A stretch of 64,000 nt of DNA from Smaragdicoccus niigatensis DSM 44881 = NBRC 103563 (GCF_000380645.1 NZ_AQXZ01000018.1:930001-994000); one strand, 5' to 3'. Positions 35,606 to 43,884 are shown, counted from the stretch's first letter. Numbers and translations are program-made. The notes: generated from the letters alone by a model not told the origin.

Positions 35606-37150
35606 ATGAGTAGCCGCGATGCCGTCCCGGAGTGGATCAATCCACTCCGGGACGAGCGCGACAAGCGTCTGCCTCGCATTGCGGGGCCGTGCAGTGTGGT
35701 GATCTTCGGTGTCACGGGCGACCTCGCACGCAAGAAACTTCTTCCCGCGGTGTACGACCTCGCGAGCCGCGGACTGCTCCCCCCTGGTTTCGGCCTTGTC
35801 GGATTCGGCCGCCGCGACTGGTCTCATGAGGATTTCGCGGCCGAGGCCCTCAAGTCCATCCGCGACCATGCCCGAACCCCGTTCCGCGAACATGTGTGGG
35901 AACAGTTGTGCTCGGGAATGCGGTTCGTCAATTCCAGCTTCGGTGATGCCGACGGATACCAACGGCTGACCGAGACTCTCGCCGAACTCGACTCGTCCCG
36001 CGGTACAGCGGGAAATCACGCGTTCTACCTCTCCATTCCGCCCAGCGCGTTTCCGGTCGTACTGGAGCAACTGTGCGGATCCGGTCTGGCGAACGGCACC
36101 GGCAGCCAGTGGCGGCGAGTGATCATCGAAAAGCCATTCGGCCACGATCTCGCCAGCGCGAAAGAACTCAACAAGATCGTCAACAACGTGTTCGGCGAGG
36201 ACTCGGTCTTCCGCATCGACCACTACCTGGGCAAGGAAACCGTCCAGAACATCCTGGCGTTGCGCTTCGCCAACCAACTGTTCGACCCACTGCTCAACGC
36301 GCACTACGTCGATCATGTGCAGATCACCATGGCCGAGGACATCGGTCTCGGCGGTCGCGCCGGCTACTACGACGGCATCGGCGCTGCTCGCGATGTCATC
36401 CAAAACCACCTCATTCAGTTGCTCGCCATGATCGCCATGGAAGAGCCCGTGAGCTTCAGCTCCCGCGAAGTCCGGACCGAGAAGGTCAAGGTCCTGTCCG
36501 CGACGAAGCTCGTCCAGCCGCTCGACGAGACCACCGCCCGGGGCCAGTACAGCGCGGGGTGGCAGGGCGCCGAACCCGTCGTCGGTCTGCTCGAGGAAGC
36601 CGGATTCTCCCCCGAGTCCACGACCGAGACGTACGCGGCGATCACCGTGGACGTCCAGACCCGCCGCTGGGCGGGTGTGCCGTTCTTCCTGCGCACGGGC
36701 AAGCGCCTCGGGCGCCGGGTCACCGAGGTTGCGGTGGTGTTCAAACGCGCTCCGCACCTGCCGTTCGACGCCACGATGACCGAAGACCTCGGCCAGAACG
36801 CGCTGGTCATCCGGGTACAGCCCGACGAAGGCGTAACGATGCGCTTCGGTTCGAAAGTACCGGGGTCGAGCATGGAGGTCCGTGACGTCAACATGGACTT
36901 CAACTACGGCGAGGCATTCACCGAGTCGTCTCCCGAAGCGTACGAACGCTTGATCCTCGATGTTCTGCTCGGCTTCCCGTCGTGGTTCCCGATCAATGAA
37001 GAAGTCGAGCTGTCGTGGGAGATTCTCGATCCAGTGCTCGAACGGTGGGCAGCCGACGGCAAACCGGAAGCCTACGAGTCGGGCGGCTGGGGTCCGGAGT
37101 CCGCGAACGAGATGCTGCGCCGCACTGGTCGCGAATGGCGGCGGCCATGA
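35606..37150 (+). CDS. zwf: Glucose-6-phosphate 1-dehydrogenase
   Basis: 514 aa. The coenzyme-binding start is VIFGVTGDLARKKLLPAVYDL; the substrate motif RIDHYLGKE and the catalytic His in that block are intact; FFLRTGKRL is present further on. It makes 6-phosphogluconolactone and NADPH. It overlaps opcA by 4 bases, as expected since OpcA is needed for its activity in actinobacteria. Confidence 0.96.
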   Translation: MSSRDAVPEWINPLRDERDKRLPRIAGPCSVVIFGVTGDLARKKLLPAVYDLASRGLLPPGFGLVGFGRRDWSHEDFAAEALKSIRDHARTPFREHVWEQLCSGMRFVNSSFGDADGYQRLTETLAELDSSRGTAGNHAFYLSIPPSAFPVVLEQLCGSGLANGTGSQWRRVIIEKPFGHDLASAKELNKIVNNVFGEDSVFRIDHYLGKETVQNILALRFANQLFDPLLNAHYVDHVQITMAEDIGLGGRAGYYDGIGAARDVIQNHLIQLLAMIAMEEPVSFSSREVRTEKVKVLSATKLVQPLDETTARGQYSAGWQGAEPVVGLLEEAGFSPESTTETYAAITVDVQTRRWAGVPFFLRTGKRLGRRVTEVAVVFKRAPHLPFDATMTEDLGQNALVIRVQPDEGVTMRFGSKVPGSSMEVRDVNMDFNYGEAFTESSPEAYERLILDVLLGFPSWFPINEEVELSWEILDPVLERWAADGKPEAYESGGWGPESANEMLRRTGREWRRP

Positions 37151-38052
37151 TTGTCGAACTGCCCGACACGACGACGGGAATGGTGGCGCGCAAGCTGCTC
37201 AAGCTGCGCGAAGAAGCCGGCGTCGTCACCGCCGGCCGGGTTCTTACGCTCGTGGTGTGTGCGTACGGCGCCGCCACCGACGACCTCGTCTCGGCCGCCG
37301 TCGAGGCGGCCCGTGAGCATCCGTGCCGGATCATCGTTCTGTCCCATGGCGACCCCGACACGCGTCCGTATCTCGATGCCCGGCTGAGCATCGGTGGCGA
37401 GACCGGAGTCTCCGAGGTCCTGCTGCTCAAGCTGCACGGAGAGCTCGCCCAGCACGAGAACTCGGTCGTCATTCCGTTCCTACTGCCGGATACGCCGGTC
37501 GTCGTGTGGTGGCCCGGAACCGCGCCCGAGCGCCCCGCCAGTTCCCCGGTCGGGCAGCTCGCGACCCGGCGGATCACCGATGCCACGCTCTCCGCCGATC
37601 CGATGTCGACGATCCGTGGTCGGCTGGCGAGCTACACGCCCGGTGACACGGACATGGCATGGGCTCGAGGAACCTACTGGCGCGCACTCCTTGCTTCCGC
37701 ACTCGACGAGCCGCCCTATGAGCCCGTCGAGTCCGTGATCGTCTGCGGTCCGGCGACCGAACCGGCGATCGACCTGCTCGCCGGCTGGCTCGCAGAACGA
37801 CTCAACTGTCCGGTCAAGCGGCTCTCGGGTGGCGTCCGCGCCGAATTGGTCCGTGCGACGACGTCCATTTCCCTGTCCCGACCTGCGGGATCTACCTCGG
37901 GAATCCTCCGCCGGACGGGTCAGCCGGACACTATCGTGGCGCTGGCGAGGCGCGAAACCGGCGAGTGTCTCGCAGAAGATCTGCGGCGACTCGACGCCGA
38001 CGAGATCTACGAGAGCGCGTTGCGTGGTCTGGAGAAAGTGAACTATGGCTGA
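37147..38052 (+). CDS. opcA: Glucose-6-phosphate dehydrogenase assembly protein OpcA
   Basis: 301 aa from ATG 37147, which overlaps the zwf stop; an upstream frame extension lies within zwf. Family blocks include VELPDTTTGMV, RVLTLVVCA, the PCRIIVLSHGDP strand, and LPDTPVVVWWPG. OpcA is an allosteric activator or assembly factor of Zwf in Corynebacterium and mycobacteria, and redox control of it is known in cyanobacteria. It overlaps the pgl start by 8 bases. Confidence 0.93.
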   Translation: MIVELPDTTTGMVARKLLKLREEAGVVTAGRVLTLVVCAYGAATDDLVSAAVEAAREHPCRIIVLSHGDPDTRPYLDARLSIGGETGVSEVLLLKLHGELAQHENSVVIPFLLPDTPVVVWWPGTAPERPASSPVGQLATRRITDATLSADPMSTIRGRLASYTPGDTDMAWARGTYWRALLASALDEPPYEPVESVIVCGPATEPAIDLLAGWLAERLNCPVKRLSGGVRAELVRATTSISLSRPAGSTSGILRRTGQPDTIVALARRETGECLAEDLRRLDADEIYESALRGLEKVNYG

Positions 38053-38785
38053 GTTGATCGTGTCGCAACACTCCGACGTCGACGCCTTGGTGGCGGCCGC
38101 GACGGAGCGATTCGTCGACATCGTGGCCGCCGCCCAGGCGGAGCGCGGATCGGCGTGCGTGGCACTGACCGGAGGCGGCGCCGGTATCGCGATGTTGCAG
38201 CGTCTCCGCGATCACTCGGACGCGATCGACTGGGCGAACGTCGACATCTACTGGGGTGACGACCGATTCCTCCCTGCAGACGACCCGGAACGGAACGAGA
38301 AGCAGGCACGTGAAGCGCTGTTGAATTTCGTGCCCGTGGATCCGAATCGAGTACACCCGATGGCTCCGTCGGACGGCGAGTTCGGCGACGACATCGAGGC
38401 GGCCACCGCGGCCTACGCCGAGATTCTCCGCGCCGCAGCCGGCGACGACGGCGTCCCCGAATTCGATGTTCACCTGCTCGGAATGGGCCCGGAAGCACAC
38501 ATCAATTCCCTGTTTCCGCACACGGCCGCGGTTCGCGAGGAGTCGGCGTATGTCGTGGCAGTCACCGATTCACCCAAGCCTCCGCCGACGCGCATCACGC
38601 TGACTCTGCCCGCGGTTCGCCGGGCGAAGCAGGTCTGGCTGCTCGTTTCCGGTGCCGGCAAGGCCGAGGCGACCGCGGCGTGCCTCAATGGAGCCAGCTC
38701 GGACGACTGGCCGGCGGCCGGCGCGACAGGATCAGTAGCAACCGTGTGGTTCGTCGACGACGCCGCAGCGAGCGCACTGCCCTGA
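38045..38785 (+). CDS. pgl: 6-phosphogluconolactonase
   Basis: 246 aa. Motifs are LTGGGAGIAML, VDIYWGDDRFLPADDPERNEKQA and LLGMGPEAHINSLFPH, the usual blocks of DevB/Pgl. It hydrolyses 6-phosphogluconolactone, the product of the neighbouring zwf. It is the last gene of the pentose-phosphate operon; an inverted repeat follows 10 bases after the stop. The 6-phosphogluconate dehydrogenase gene is not in the window. Confidence 0.94.
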   Translation: MAELIVSQHSDVDALVAAATERFVDIVAAAQAERGSACVALTGGGAGIAMLQRLRDHSDAIDWANVDIYWGDDRFLPADDPERNEKQAREALLNFVPVDPNRVHPMAPSDGEFGDDIEAATAAYAEILRAAAGDDGVPEFDVHLLGMGPEAHINSLFPHTAAVREESAYVVAVTDSPKPPPTRITLTLPAVRRAKQVWLLVSGAGKAEATAACLNGASSDDWPAAGATGSVATVWFVDDAAASALP

Positions 38786-38794
38786 TCTCGACCG

Positions 38795-38822
38795 CATAAA
38801 CAGAACACTTGGTCTGTTTATG
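38795..38822. terminator. Palindrome downstream of pgl (terminator or operator)
   Basis: A 10-bp perfect stem, CATAAACAGA (38795-38804) with TCTGTTTATG (38813-38822), and an 8-base centre ACACTTGG with two more possible pairs. Placed just after the last operon gene it could be a terminator, but it is AT-rich, lacks a T-run and has the near-perfect dyad typical of a TetR-type operator. Both readings are open. Confidence 0.5.
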
Positions 38823-39180
38823 TCCTCACAAATCGGACCTTGCGGCTTGATTGACGCGGGAACCTACCGGCCATCCGGCCGCTGCCGATCAATCCCGATC
38901 CACCTATGGTTGCCATGACAATCTGCGACCACCCGCCGCTATTTCGATTCGATAAATGTACAAAAATTCTGCAAATCCGACCGCATTCCGACCAATCAAA
39001 TGGCTTTTAGGTAAATCGGACTCTGCCCAGAATGCGTTAATATGAAACTCATTCTGTTGGTATTTTCATTACAGTTTGATTTACATACCAACCGGTCTTG
39101 TTTATTCTTGAGCTGCACGTCATCACGTCGTGCGCCGCCGCAGCGGCAACGGAGACGCTCAGAACGGGACGGTTCACGAA
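38823..39180. other. AT-rich intergenic region
   Basis: About 360 bases with unusually low GC for this genome between roughly 38935 and 39115, including runs such as TACAAAAATTCTGCAAATC. No convincing gene is present; a 75-codon frame at 39042 lacks coding character in its first half and overlaps the next gene. The region holds the promoter of the WxL-like gene and marks a break between the metabolic operon and the surface-protein island. Confidence 0.65.
39080..39108 (+). promoter_or_regulatory. Sigma-A-type promoter for the WxL-like operon
   Basis: TTTACA (39080-39085), 17-base spacer, TATTCT (39103-39108). Spacing and the TANNNT box fit a housekeeping promoter. Transcription would start near 39115, leaving a 5' leader of about 66 bases before the ATG at 39181. 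Confidence 0.55.
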
Positions 39181-39741
39181 ATGCGGAAATTGGTAGTGGG
39201 AGCACTTGCGGTGGGCAGCGTTGCAGCCATCGTGCTTCCAGCGGTAAGCAGCGCAGCGACATCGAGTAATACGACGCTGCAAATCAACGTCACGGGTGGT
39301 GACATTTCGATCAGCGCCCCGGCTGGACCTGTCGTCCTCGGCAGTGGCGACCTGACCACAGGCACCCTGAGCGGAACGTTCACCAACAGCGTCGGCAGCG
39401 TCGCGGTCACCGACAACCGCGGGGCGCTCGCCGCCTCGTGGACGGTAAACGCCGCGTTCACCGACTGGCACCCGTCCACCGCTGGCGCCTCGGACCACAC
39501 CGCCGACGTCTCGGCAGCAACCACGCTTTACACCACCGGCTCGAAGACGGCCGGCAATGCGGTCTTCGTTAGCCTCGCTTCCGCCGCCGGTCTGGGCAGC
39601 CTCCTTCCGGTTGCCTCCGGCACCGGAGTAGGCATCAACTCCGCAACCTGGAATCCGACGGTTGCGGTCCCTAAGGCCGGCTTCACAACGGCAGCCACCT
39701 ACACCGCGACCTTGACGCATTCCGTCACCGTCATCGCTTAA
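39181..39741 (+). CDS. Secreted WxL-like domain protein
   Basis: 186 aa from ATG 39181. A signal peptide (KLVVGALAVGSVAAIVLPAVSSAA) precedes one compact beta-rich domain. It contains VAVTDNRGALAASWTV, TDWHP, ATWNPTVAVPKAG and the ending TYTATLTHSVTVIA. The D-RG...SW-V start and YTATLTHSV end follow the outline of WxL domains of Firmicutes, although the exact WxL motif is WTV here. There is no stalk, so it is almost the bare domain. It is first in a unit with the DUF916-type gene. Confidence 0.72.
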   Translation: MRKLVVGALAVGSVAAIVLPAVSSAATSSNTTLQINVTGGDISISAPAGPVVLGSGDLTTGTLSGTFTNSVGSVAVTDNRGALAASWTVNAAFTDWHPSTAGASDHTADVSAATTLYTTGSKTAGNAVFVSLASAAGLGSLLPVASGTGVGINSATWNPTVAVPKAGFTTAATYTATLTHSVTVIA

Positions 39742-39798
39742 TCCGACAACAATTCAGAAGGCACGAACCGCTGCCATCTTCGAGAGAGACCCACTTCA

Positions 39799-40818
39799 GT
39801 GAAGAAGTTCGTTCTGTTGATCATGGCAGTGTTCGTGGCCTTTCACGCACCCCTCGCGCACGCCGAAGAACCCGATCCGACGCACCCCGGACTCGGGCTT
39901 CGGCTGCTCGACATCCCGAACTACCAGCAGGGTGACACGCGCGCAGCAAGCGCGGTCGTGGATGCGACCCTCCCCGGTACGACCGTGGTTCGACACATCC
40001 GCGTCGCCAACCGAACCGGGCAGGTCGAACCCGTAGACCTCTACGTCGGTCCCGCCAAGATCGAGCAACCGCAGGGGTTCATGGACCAACCCCGCGGAGA
40101 CCAGAACGAACTGTCGTCCTGGTCATCGCTGGACAAGACGAAAATGACGATGGCCGACAACGAGGAGCAGGTCGTGACGCTCACGATCAACGTTCCGAAA
40201 GACGCCACTGAAGGCGAGCGCTACGCGGTGTTCTGGGCCGAGATGCAGAGCCAGAATTCCAATGACGCCATGGGCGTCAAGCTCGTCAACCGCATCGGAA
40301 TCCGCATCTACCTGACGGTCGGCCCCGGCAATGGCCCGACGCCCAAGTTCCAGATTGACTCACTGACGCCGCGCAAGAACGACCGCGGAACTCACGAGGT
40401 CGTCGTGAAGGTGTCGAACACCGGTGAGCGGGCCGTTGATCTCCACGCTGATCTCGCACTGTCCGATGGTCCCGGCGGCCTGAAGATGGATGAACGAACC
40501 TCTCCCGGCACCACGACGTTGGGCATCGGTCAGAGTGGCGAACTCATCGTCGACATCGGAGTCGCCCTTCCGGCTGGCAAGTGGCACGCCAAGGTCAAAG
40601 TCCGAAGTGGACCGATATCCGAGACCAAGGAAGCCGACCTCGTCTTCCCGGAGTCCGGCACCGGCGAGACGGTGAAGATCGACAACAGCACGCCGAGCAC
40701 CATTCCGTGGCCGTTGCTCATCGGCGCAGCGACATCCGGTGCGGCCCTCGTCGCGATCATCGCGCTCGTGCTTGTCCTTCTGCGCCGCCGCAGCGGCTCG
40801 CACCGACCGAAGTCTTGA
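39799..40818 (+). CDS. DUF916-type WxL-interacting membrane protein
   Basis: 339 aa from a GTG. Signal peptide (VLLIMAVFVAFHAPLAHA), an extracellular part of about 270 residues, one C-terminal membrane helix (LLIGAATSGAALVAIIALVLVLL) and a basic cytoplasmic tail RRRSGSHRPKS. The extracellular part has two Ig-like sections: the first with RHIRVANRTGQVEPVDLYVG and EGERYAVFWAEM, the second with EVVVKVSNTGERAVDLHADL. This is the layout of DUF916/DUF3324 proteins that bind WxL proteins in Firmicutes. It lies between two WxL-like genes, which supports the assignment strongly. Confidence 0.8.
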   Translation: MKKFVLLIMAVFVAFHAPLAHAEEPDPTHPGLGLRLLDIPNYQQGDTRAASAVVDATLPGTTVVRHIRVANRTGQVEPVDLYVGPAKIEQPQGFMDQPRGDQNELSSWSSLDKTKMTMADNEEQVVTLTINVPKDATEGERYAVFWAEMQSQNSNDAMGVKLVNRIGIRIYLTVGPGNGPTPKFQIDSLTPRKNDRGTHEVVVKVSNTGERAVDLHADLALSDGPGGLKMDERTSPGTTTLGIGQSGELIVDIGVALPAGKWHAKVKVRSGPISETKEADLVFPESGTGETVKIDNSTPSTIPWPLLIGAATSGAALVAIIALVLVLLRRRSGSHRPKS

Positions 40819-40824
40819 TGACAA

Positions 40825-40860
40825 GTGGCTGGTCGACGTGTCACACCGTCGACCAGCCAC
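40825..40860 (+). terminator. Stem-loop after the DUF916-type gene
   Basis: A 13-bp perfect stem (40825-40837 with 40848-40860) that can extend by one pair, leaving an 8-base loop. It begins 7 bases after the stop codon and ends 26 bases before the next ATG. No T-run follows. It separates the first two surface genes from the third, so read-through or a further promoter is needed for the latter. Confidence 0.65.
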
Positions 40861-40885
40861 CAACCCTTACTAGAGAAGCCGACAC

Positions 40886-41785
40886 ATGAATATCCGAACA
40901 GCCATTCCGATCCTGGTCGCGAGCCTGTCGCTCGCGGGGTTCGCGCCGGCAAGTTCGGCGGACGAGCTGCCGGCGGCCCCCACCACGGCCGAGGCACCGG
41001 GGCTGACCACAGGTCCCGCAGCGACCACCACGAAGAGTTCGATGTTCGATCCGACTACGACGAAAAGCTCGATGTTCGGCACGACCACCGCGAGTACCAC
41101 GACGCCGACCACGACCACCAGCACCACGACACCGCCCACCACCACCGAGACCACCACCACCACGACGACAACCGAGCCCCCAGTCACCACGGTGACCACC
41201 GAGGCCGCACCGCCGCAGACCACAACCACCACTGCACCGACGCCAACTGTCGCCGCGCTGGAGACGACGACGCCGACCACCACCACCACGGCGCCGCCGA
41301 CCACGACCGAGACGACCACTTCGGCGGCGACCACCTCCGCGACGACTACGACGACCACACCACCCGCGGGCGAGCTGAACCTCACCACGAGCGCGTCGAC
41401 GAGCAGCTCGGCCGAGGTCGGCGCGCGGACGCTCACCATGTCGTTCACCGTCACGGTGACGGATACGCGGACGGACAGCGCGGGGTGGACGGCGCAAGCC
41501 TGGGTGACGAACCTGGTCACGGAAAAGGGCGCGGTCACGGTCCCGGCTAGTATCAGTTACGCGTCGAGTCCCACGGGCTGCAGCACCCCGTCCGCGAAGC
41601 AGGTTCTCAGCGGCTCACCGGTCGTCGTGCAGCGTGCGGACAAGCAGTGTTCGGGTTCCTGGACCGTCACCGTGACGGTGCTTCTTCCGGAAAGCGCCAC
41701 CATCGCGGACATCTACAACGCTACAATCGAGCACTCTGTCACGGGTCTCACCGCGACGCCGGCCACGAGTTCGCCGGCGGCTTGA
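40886..41785 (+). CDS. Secreted Thr-rich protein with WxL-like domain
   Basis: 299 aa. Signal peptide (ILVASLSLAGFAPASSA), then about 120 residues dominated by Thr with Pro, Ala and Glu (an extended, likely mannosylated stalk), then a WxL-like domain: VTVTDTRTDSAGWTAQAWV, a Cys pair in SSPTGCSTP and ADKQCSGSW, WTVTVTVLLPES and YNATIEHSV. It is closest in layout to the protein at 31358. A short internal repeat KSSMFDPTTTKSSMFGTTT is seen near residue 55. Transcribed in the same direction as the DUF916-type gene. Confidence 0.72.
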   Translation: MNIRTAIPILVASLSLAGFAPASSADELPAAPTTAEAPGLTTGPAATTTKSSMFDPTTTKSSMFGTTTASTTTPTTTTSTTTPPTTTETTTTTTTTEPPVTTVTTEAAPPQTTTTTAPTPTVAALETTTPTTTTTAPPTTTETTTSAATTSATTTTTTPPAGELNLTTSASTSSSAEVGARTLTMSFTVTVTDTRTDSAGWTAQAWVTNLVTEKGAVTVPASISYASSPTGCSTPSAKQVLSGSPVVVQRADKQCSGSWTVTVTVLLPESATIADIYNATIEHSVTGLTATPATSSPAA

Positions 41786-41871
41786 CTTTCGCTGCGTCCG
41801 TGTGCCATTCGCCATTTCAAGGTCATCTCACCAGGTCGTTGCGACACCGCTGTGGCTAGTTCGCGCGGAAG

Positions 41872-41900
41872 TTGCAACCGACCCGTTATCGCACTAGCTT
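41872..41900 (+). promoter_or_regulatory. Sigma-A-type promoter for the LPQTG gene
   Basis: TTGCAA (41872-41877), 17-base spacer, TAGCTT (41895-41900). Transcription would start about 41907, giving a leader of roughly 53 bases before the ATG at 41960, which has GAAAGAG upstream. Confidence 0.55.
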
Positions 41901-41959
41901 TCTCTGTGGTTGGGGGCGGGGGTCGTTAACACCAACCCAGTTCAAAACGAAAGAGTGTT

Positions 41960-42643
41960 ATGGGCAACATGAAAAACGTTCTGATCAAGGCCGCCGCTGT
42001 TCCTGCCGCCGCGGCCTTCGTTCTCGCTGGTTCTGGCGTTGCAGCTGCACTTCCGGTTGACATCGAGGTCCCGGACGCTTCGGTGCACGCTGAGGCTGTC
42101 TCGGACATCAAGGCCGACATTGCCGACGCCAAGGCTGACGCCCAGGCGAAGATCGATGCCAAGGTCGACGACATCAAGGATGGCATCGAGGCCAAGACCG
42201 ACGGAATCGTCGACGCCAAGGCAGCTATCGCTGACAAGGTCGAAGACACCCAGGATGCTGCCGCAGACGCGGCTGCAGACGCGCGCGCCAACGTTGCCGC
42301 CGCGATCGATGATGTTGACGGTGGTCTCCACTTCGGCGGCGCTGCCGGTATCGGCGCTCACGGTGGCCTCCTGATCGACTTCAACGGTGGCCTCCTCCTC
42401 GGTGGACTCCTCGGCTTCGCGATTCACGGCCTCGAGCACGGTCACGGCCACGAGCCTGCCCCGTGCAAGCCGGTTCACGTGGTCACCGAGGCCAAGGCCA
42501 AGGACACGACGGTCGTCTACACCTCGGCGAGCAAGTCGCTGCCGCAGACCGGTGTTCCGGCTGCCGCACTGGCTGGTGCTGGTATCGCCACCATCGCCGC
42601 TGGCGCTGGTGTCACCTTCCTCGCTCGTCGTCGCGAGGCGTAA
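41960..42643 (+). CDS. LPXTG-anchored surface protein (sortase substrate)
   Basis: 227 aa. Signal peptide ending GVAAALP, then an Ala/Asp/Lys-rich helical region (DIKADIADAKADAQAKIDAK and similar, about residues 45-110), a Gly/His-rich hydrophobic stretch (GGLLLGGLLGFAIHGLEHGHGH), and a sorting signal: LPQTG at 194-198, hydrophobic helix, basic tail ARRREA. A sortase gene follows immediately, so this is its evident substrate. The helical region resembles surface heparin-binding proteins in composition only. A strong terminator lies after the stop, so it is probably made in excess over the sortase. Confidence 0.85.
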   Translation: MGNMKNVLIKAAAVPAAAAFVLAGSGVAAALPVDIEVPDASVHAEAVSDIKADIADAKADAQAKIDAKVDDIKDGIEAKTDGIVDAKAAIADKVEDTQDAAADAAADARANVAAAIDDVDGGLHFGGAAGIGAHGGLLIDFNGGLLLGGLLGFAIHGLEHGHGHEPAPCKPVHVVTEAKAKDTTVVYTSASKSLPQTGVPAAALAGAGIATIAAGAGVTFLARRREA

Positions 42644-42670
42644 GTAACCCGCGTGTGCGCACACTCGGTT

Positions 42671-42717
42671 GAGAGCCGGGAGCGAGCCCGTAAGGGCCGC
42701 TCCCGGCTTTCTCTTTT
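42671..42717 (+). terminator. Intrinsic terminator between LPQTG gene and sortase
   Basis: The stem 42671-42684 with 42698-42711 has 14 pairs including one G-T, an inner GCCC/GGGC stem, and a CTCTTTT tail: a classical rho-independent terminator. The sortase frame is open through it, but the sortase ATG with its own GGAGAG is 26 bases beyond, so the hairpin acts as an attenuator between substrate and enzyme. Confidence 0.85.
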
Positions 42718-42742
42718 CGCGCAGGGTGTCGGAGAGCTCTTG

Positions 42743-43426
42743 ATGACGCTCGGCACCCTGGTTCTGTTGTTCGCCGGCTATGTCACCTGGGGTACCGACT
42801 TCCGGAACGCGACACATCAGAACGACCTGTCTTCGGCGCTTCACAACGCCTGGAAGACGCCTGCGGCTCCGGATGGACCGCCTGCGGTCATCTCCCCGGA
42901 CACCCCCAACGGCTCCCCCGTGGCGGTCATTTGGGTTCCGTCATTCGGGAAGGACTACCACCAGACCATCGTCGAAGGCGTCGACCTTTCCGACCTCGAA
43001 CTCGGGCCCGGCCACTACCCCGGCACCGCAAGCCCCGGCGAAGTAGGAAACTTCTCCGTGGCTGGTCACCGCACCGGAAACGGCGCTCCGTTCGACGACC
43101 TGCCGAACCTCAAAGCCGGCGCCTTCATCGTCATCGAGATGAAGGACTACTACTACACGTACCGTGTGCTCGGCGACCTCGCGACGGGCGATGCCACCGT
43201 TCCGGACGCCCAGGGAATCCCGGGCAAGGTGATCGTCGACCCATCGCACGTAGACGTCGTCGCCCCGGTACCGGAGAACCCGACGGCCCAGCCCACACGG
43301 CGCCTCATCACCCTCACGACGTGCGATCCCTGGTGGTCGGGCGAGAACCGCCTGATCATTCACGGCGAGCTCGATGGTGCCCCGTGGCCGAAGTCGCAGG
43401 GCCTGCCGCCTGCATTGAAGGGATAG
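42743..43426 (+). CDS. Class E-like sortase
   Basis: 227 aa from ATG 42743 (GGAGAG 6 bases upstream), chosen over GTG 42653 because the earlier start would lie in front of the terminator. An N-terminal signal anchor (TLGTLVLLFAGYVTWGT) precedes the sortase beta-barrel. Catalytic residues are His109 in AGHRTGNG, Cys194 in TLTTCDPWW and Arg203 in ENRLIIHG. It would cut the adjacent LPQTG protein after Thr and join it to peptidoglycan. Class E enzymes of other actinobacteria prefer LAxTG, so the Pro in the substrate is noteworthy. Confidence 0.87.
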   Translation: MTLGTLVLLFAGYVTWGTDFRNATHQNDLSSALHNAWKTPAAPDGPPAVISPDTPNGSPVAVIWVPSFGKDYHQTIVEGVDLSDLELGPGHYPGTASPGEVGNFSVAGHRTGNGAPFDDLPNLKAGAFIVIEMKDYYYTYRVLGDLATGDATVPDAQGIPGKVIVDPSHVDVVAPVPENPTAQPTRRLITLTTCDPWWSGENRLIIHGELDGAPWPKSQGLPPALKG

Positions 43427-43430
43427 CGAC

Positions 43431-43583
43431 ATGTACGGATGGATCTGGCACAAGCTGCCGGGAACCACGGCACTCAAGGCGGTGCAAGTGCTCGTGCTCG
43501 TCGCGGTTGTCCTGGCGCTGCTGTGGTTCTACGCGTTCCCGTGGATTGAGCACACCCTGCCCCTCAATGCCGTGACGGTCTGA
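43431..43583 (+). CDS. Small single-pass membrane protein
   Basis: 50 aa, starting 4 bases after the sortase stop. Sequence features: MYGWIWHKLPG at the start, one membrane helix (VLVLVAVVLALLWFYAF), then a short outer end IEHTLPLNAVTV. Similar 50-residue proteins with an N-terminal YGWIW and a C-terminal N-x-VTV are, as I recall, common in actinobacteria, often near sortase or pabA genes. Probably co-translated with the sortase; it may stabilise it. Function unknown. Confidence 0.65.
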   Translation: MYGWIWHKLPGTTALKAVQVLVLVAVVLALLWFYAFPWIEHTLPLNAVTV

Positions 43584-43596
43584 CGCCACACACGAC

Positions 43597-43640
43597 AGAA
43601 GCGGCCAGTCTCAGGATTCTGAGGCTGGCCGCTTCTTTTG
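43597..43640. terminator. Strong bidirectional terminator
   Basis: 12-bp perfect stem (43597-43608 with 43625-43636), continued by an inner CTCAG/CTGAG stem, followed on the plus strand by CTTCTTTTGG. It lies between the converging sortase unit and secG, 13 and 10 bases from their stops. Confidence 0.85.
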
Positions 43641-43650
43641 GTTCAGAAGA

Positions 43651-43884
43651 TTACTTGAACTTGATCTCGAGGCCGACGCCGACGATCGCGATGAGCCACA
43701 TCGCGCCGACGAAGTACGTCACGCGGTCGAGGTTCTTCTCCACGACCGTCGAACCGGAGAGGCTCGACTGAACACCGCCACCGAACAGGCTCGACAGACC
43801 GCCGCCCTTGGCGCGGTGCAGAAGAACCAGAAGGATGAGCAGAACGCTGGTGATGACCAGCACGATGTTCAGGAACAGCGTCAT
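43651..43884 (-). CDS. secG: Preprotein translocase subunit SecG
   Basis: 77 aa, two membrane helices (LNIVLVITSVLLILLVLL and FVGAMWLIAIVGVGL) joined by a loop with GGGLSSLFGGG, the SecG signature. It assists SecYE in protein export. It is the last gene of the gap-pgk-tpiA-secG block on the minus strand, 32 bases after tpiA. Confidence 0.95.
   Translation of the reverse strand: MTLFLNIVLVITSVLLILLVLLHRAKGGGLSSLFGGGVQSSLSGSTVVEKNLDRVTYFVGAMWLIAIVGVGLEIKFK

Noticed and set aside
39042-39269. Possible 75-aa protein in the AT-rich gap
   Set aside because: It begins in AT-rich promoter DNA, overlaps the signal peptide region of the WxL-like gene in another frame, and has no ribosome site.
42653-42742. 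Earlier GTG start for the sortase
   Set aside because: The extra 30 codons lie across an intrinsic terminator; the ATG at 42743 has its own ribosome site and leaves a good signal anchor.
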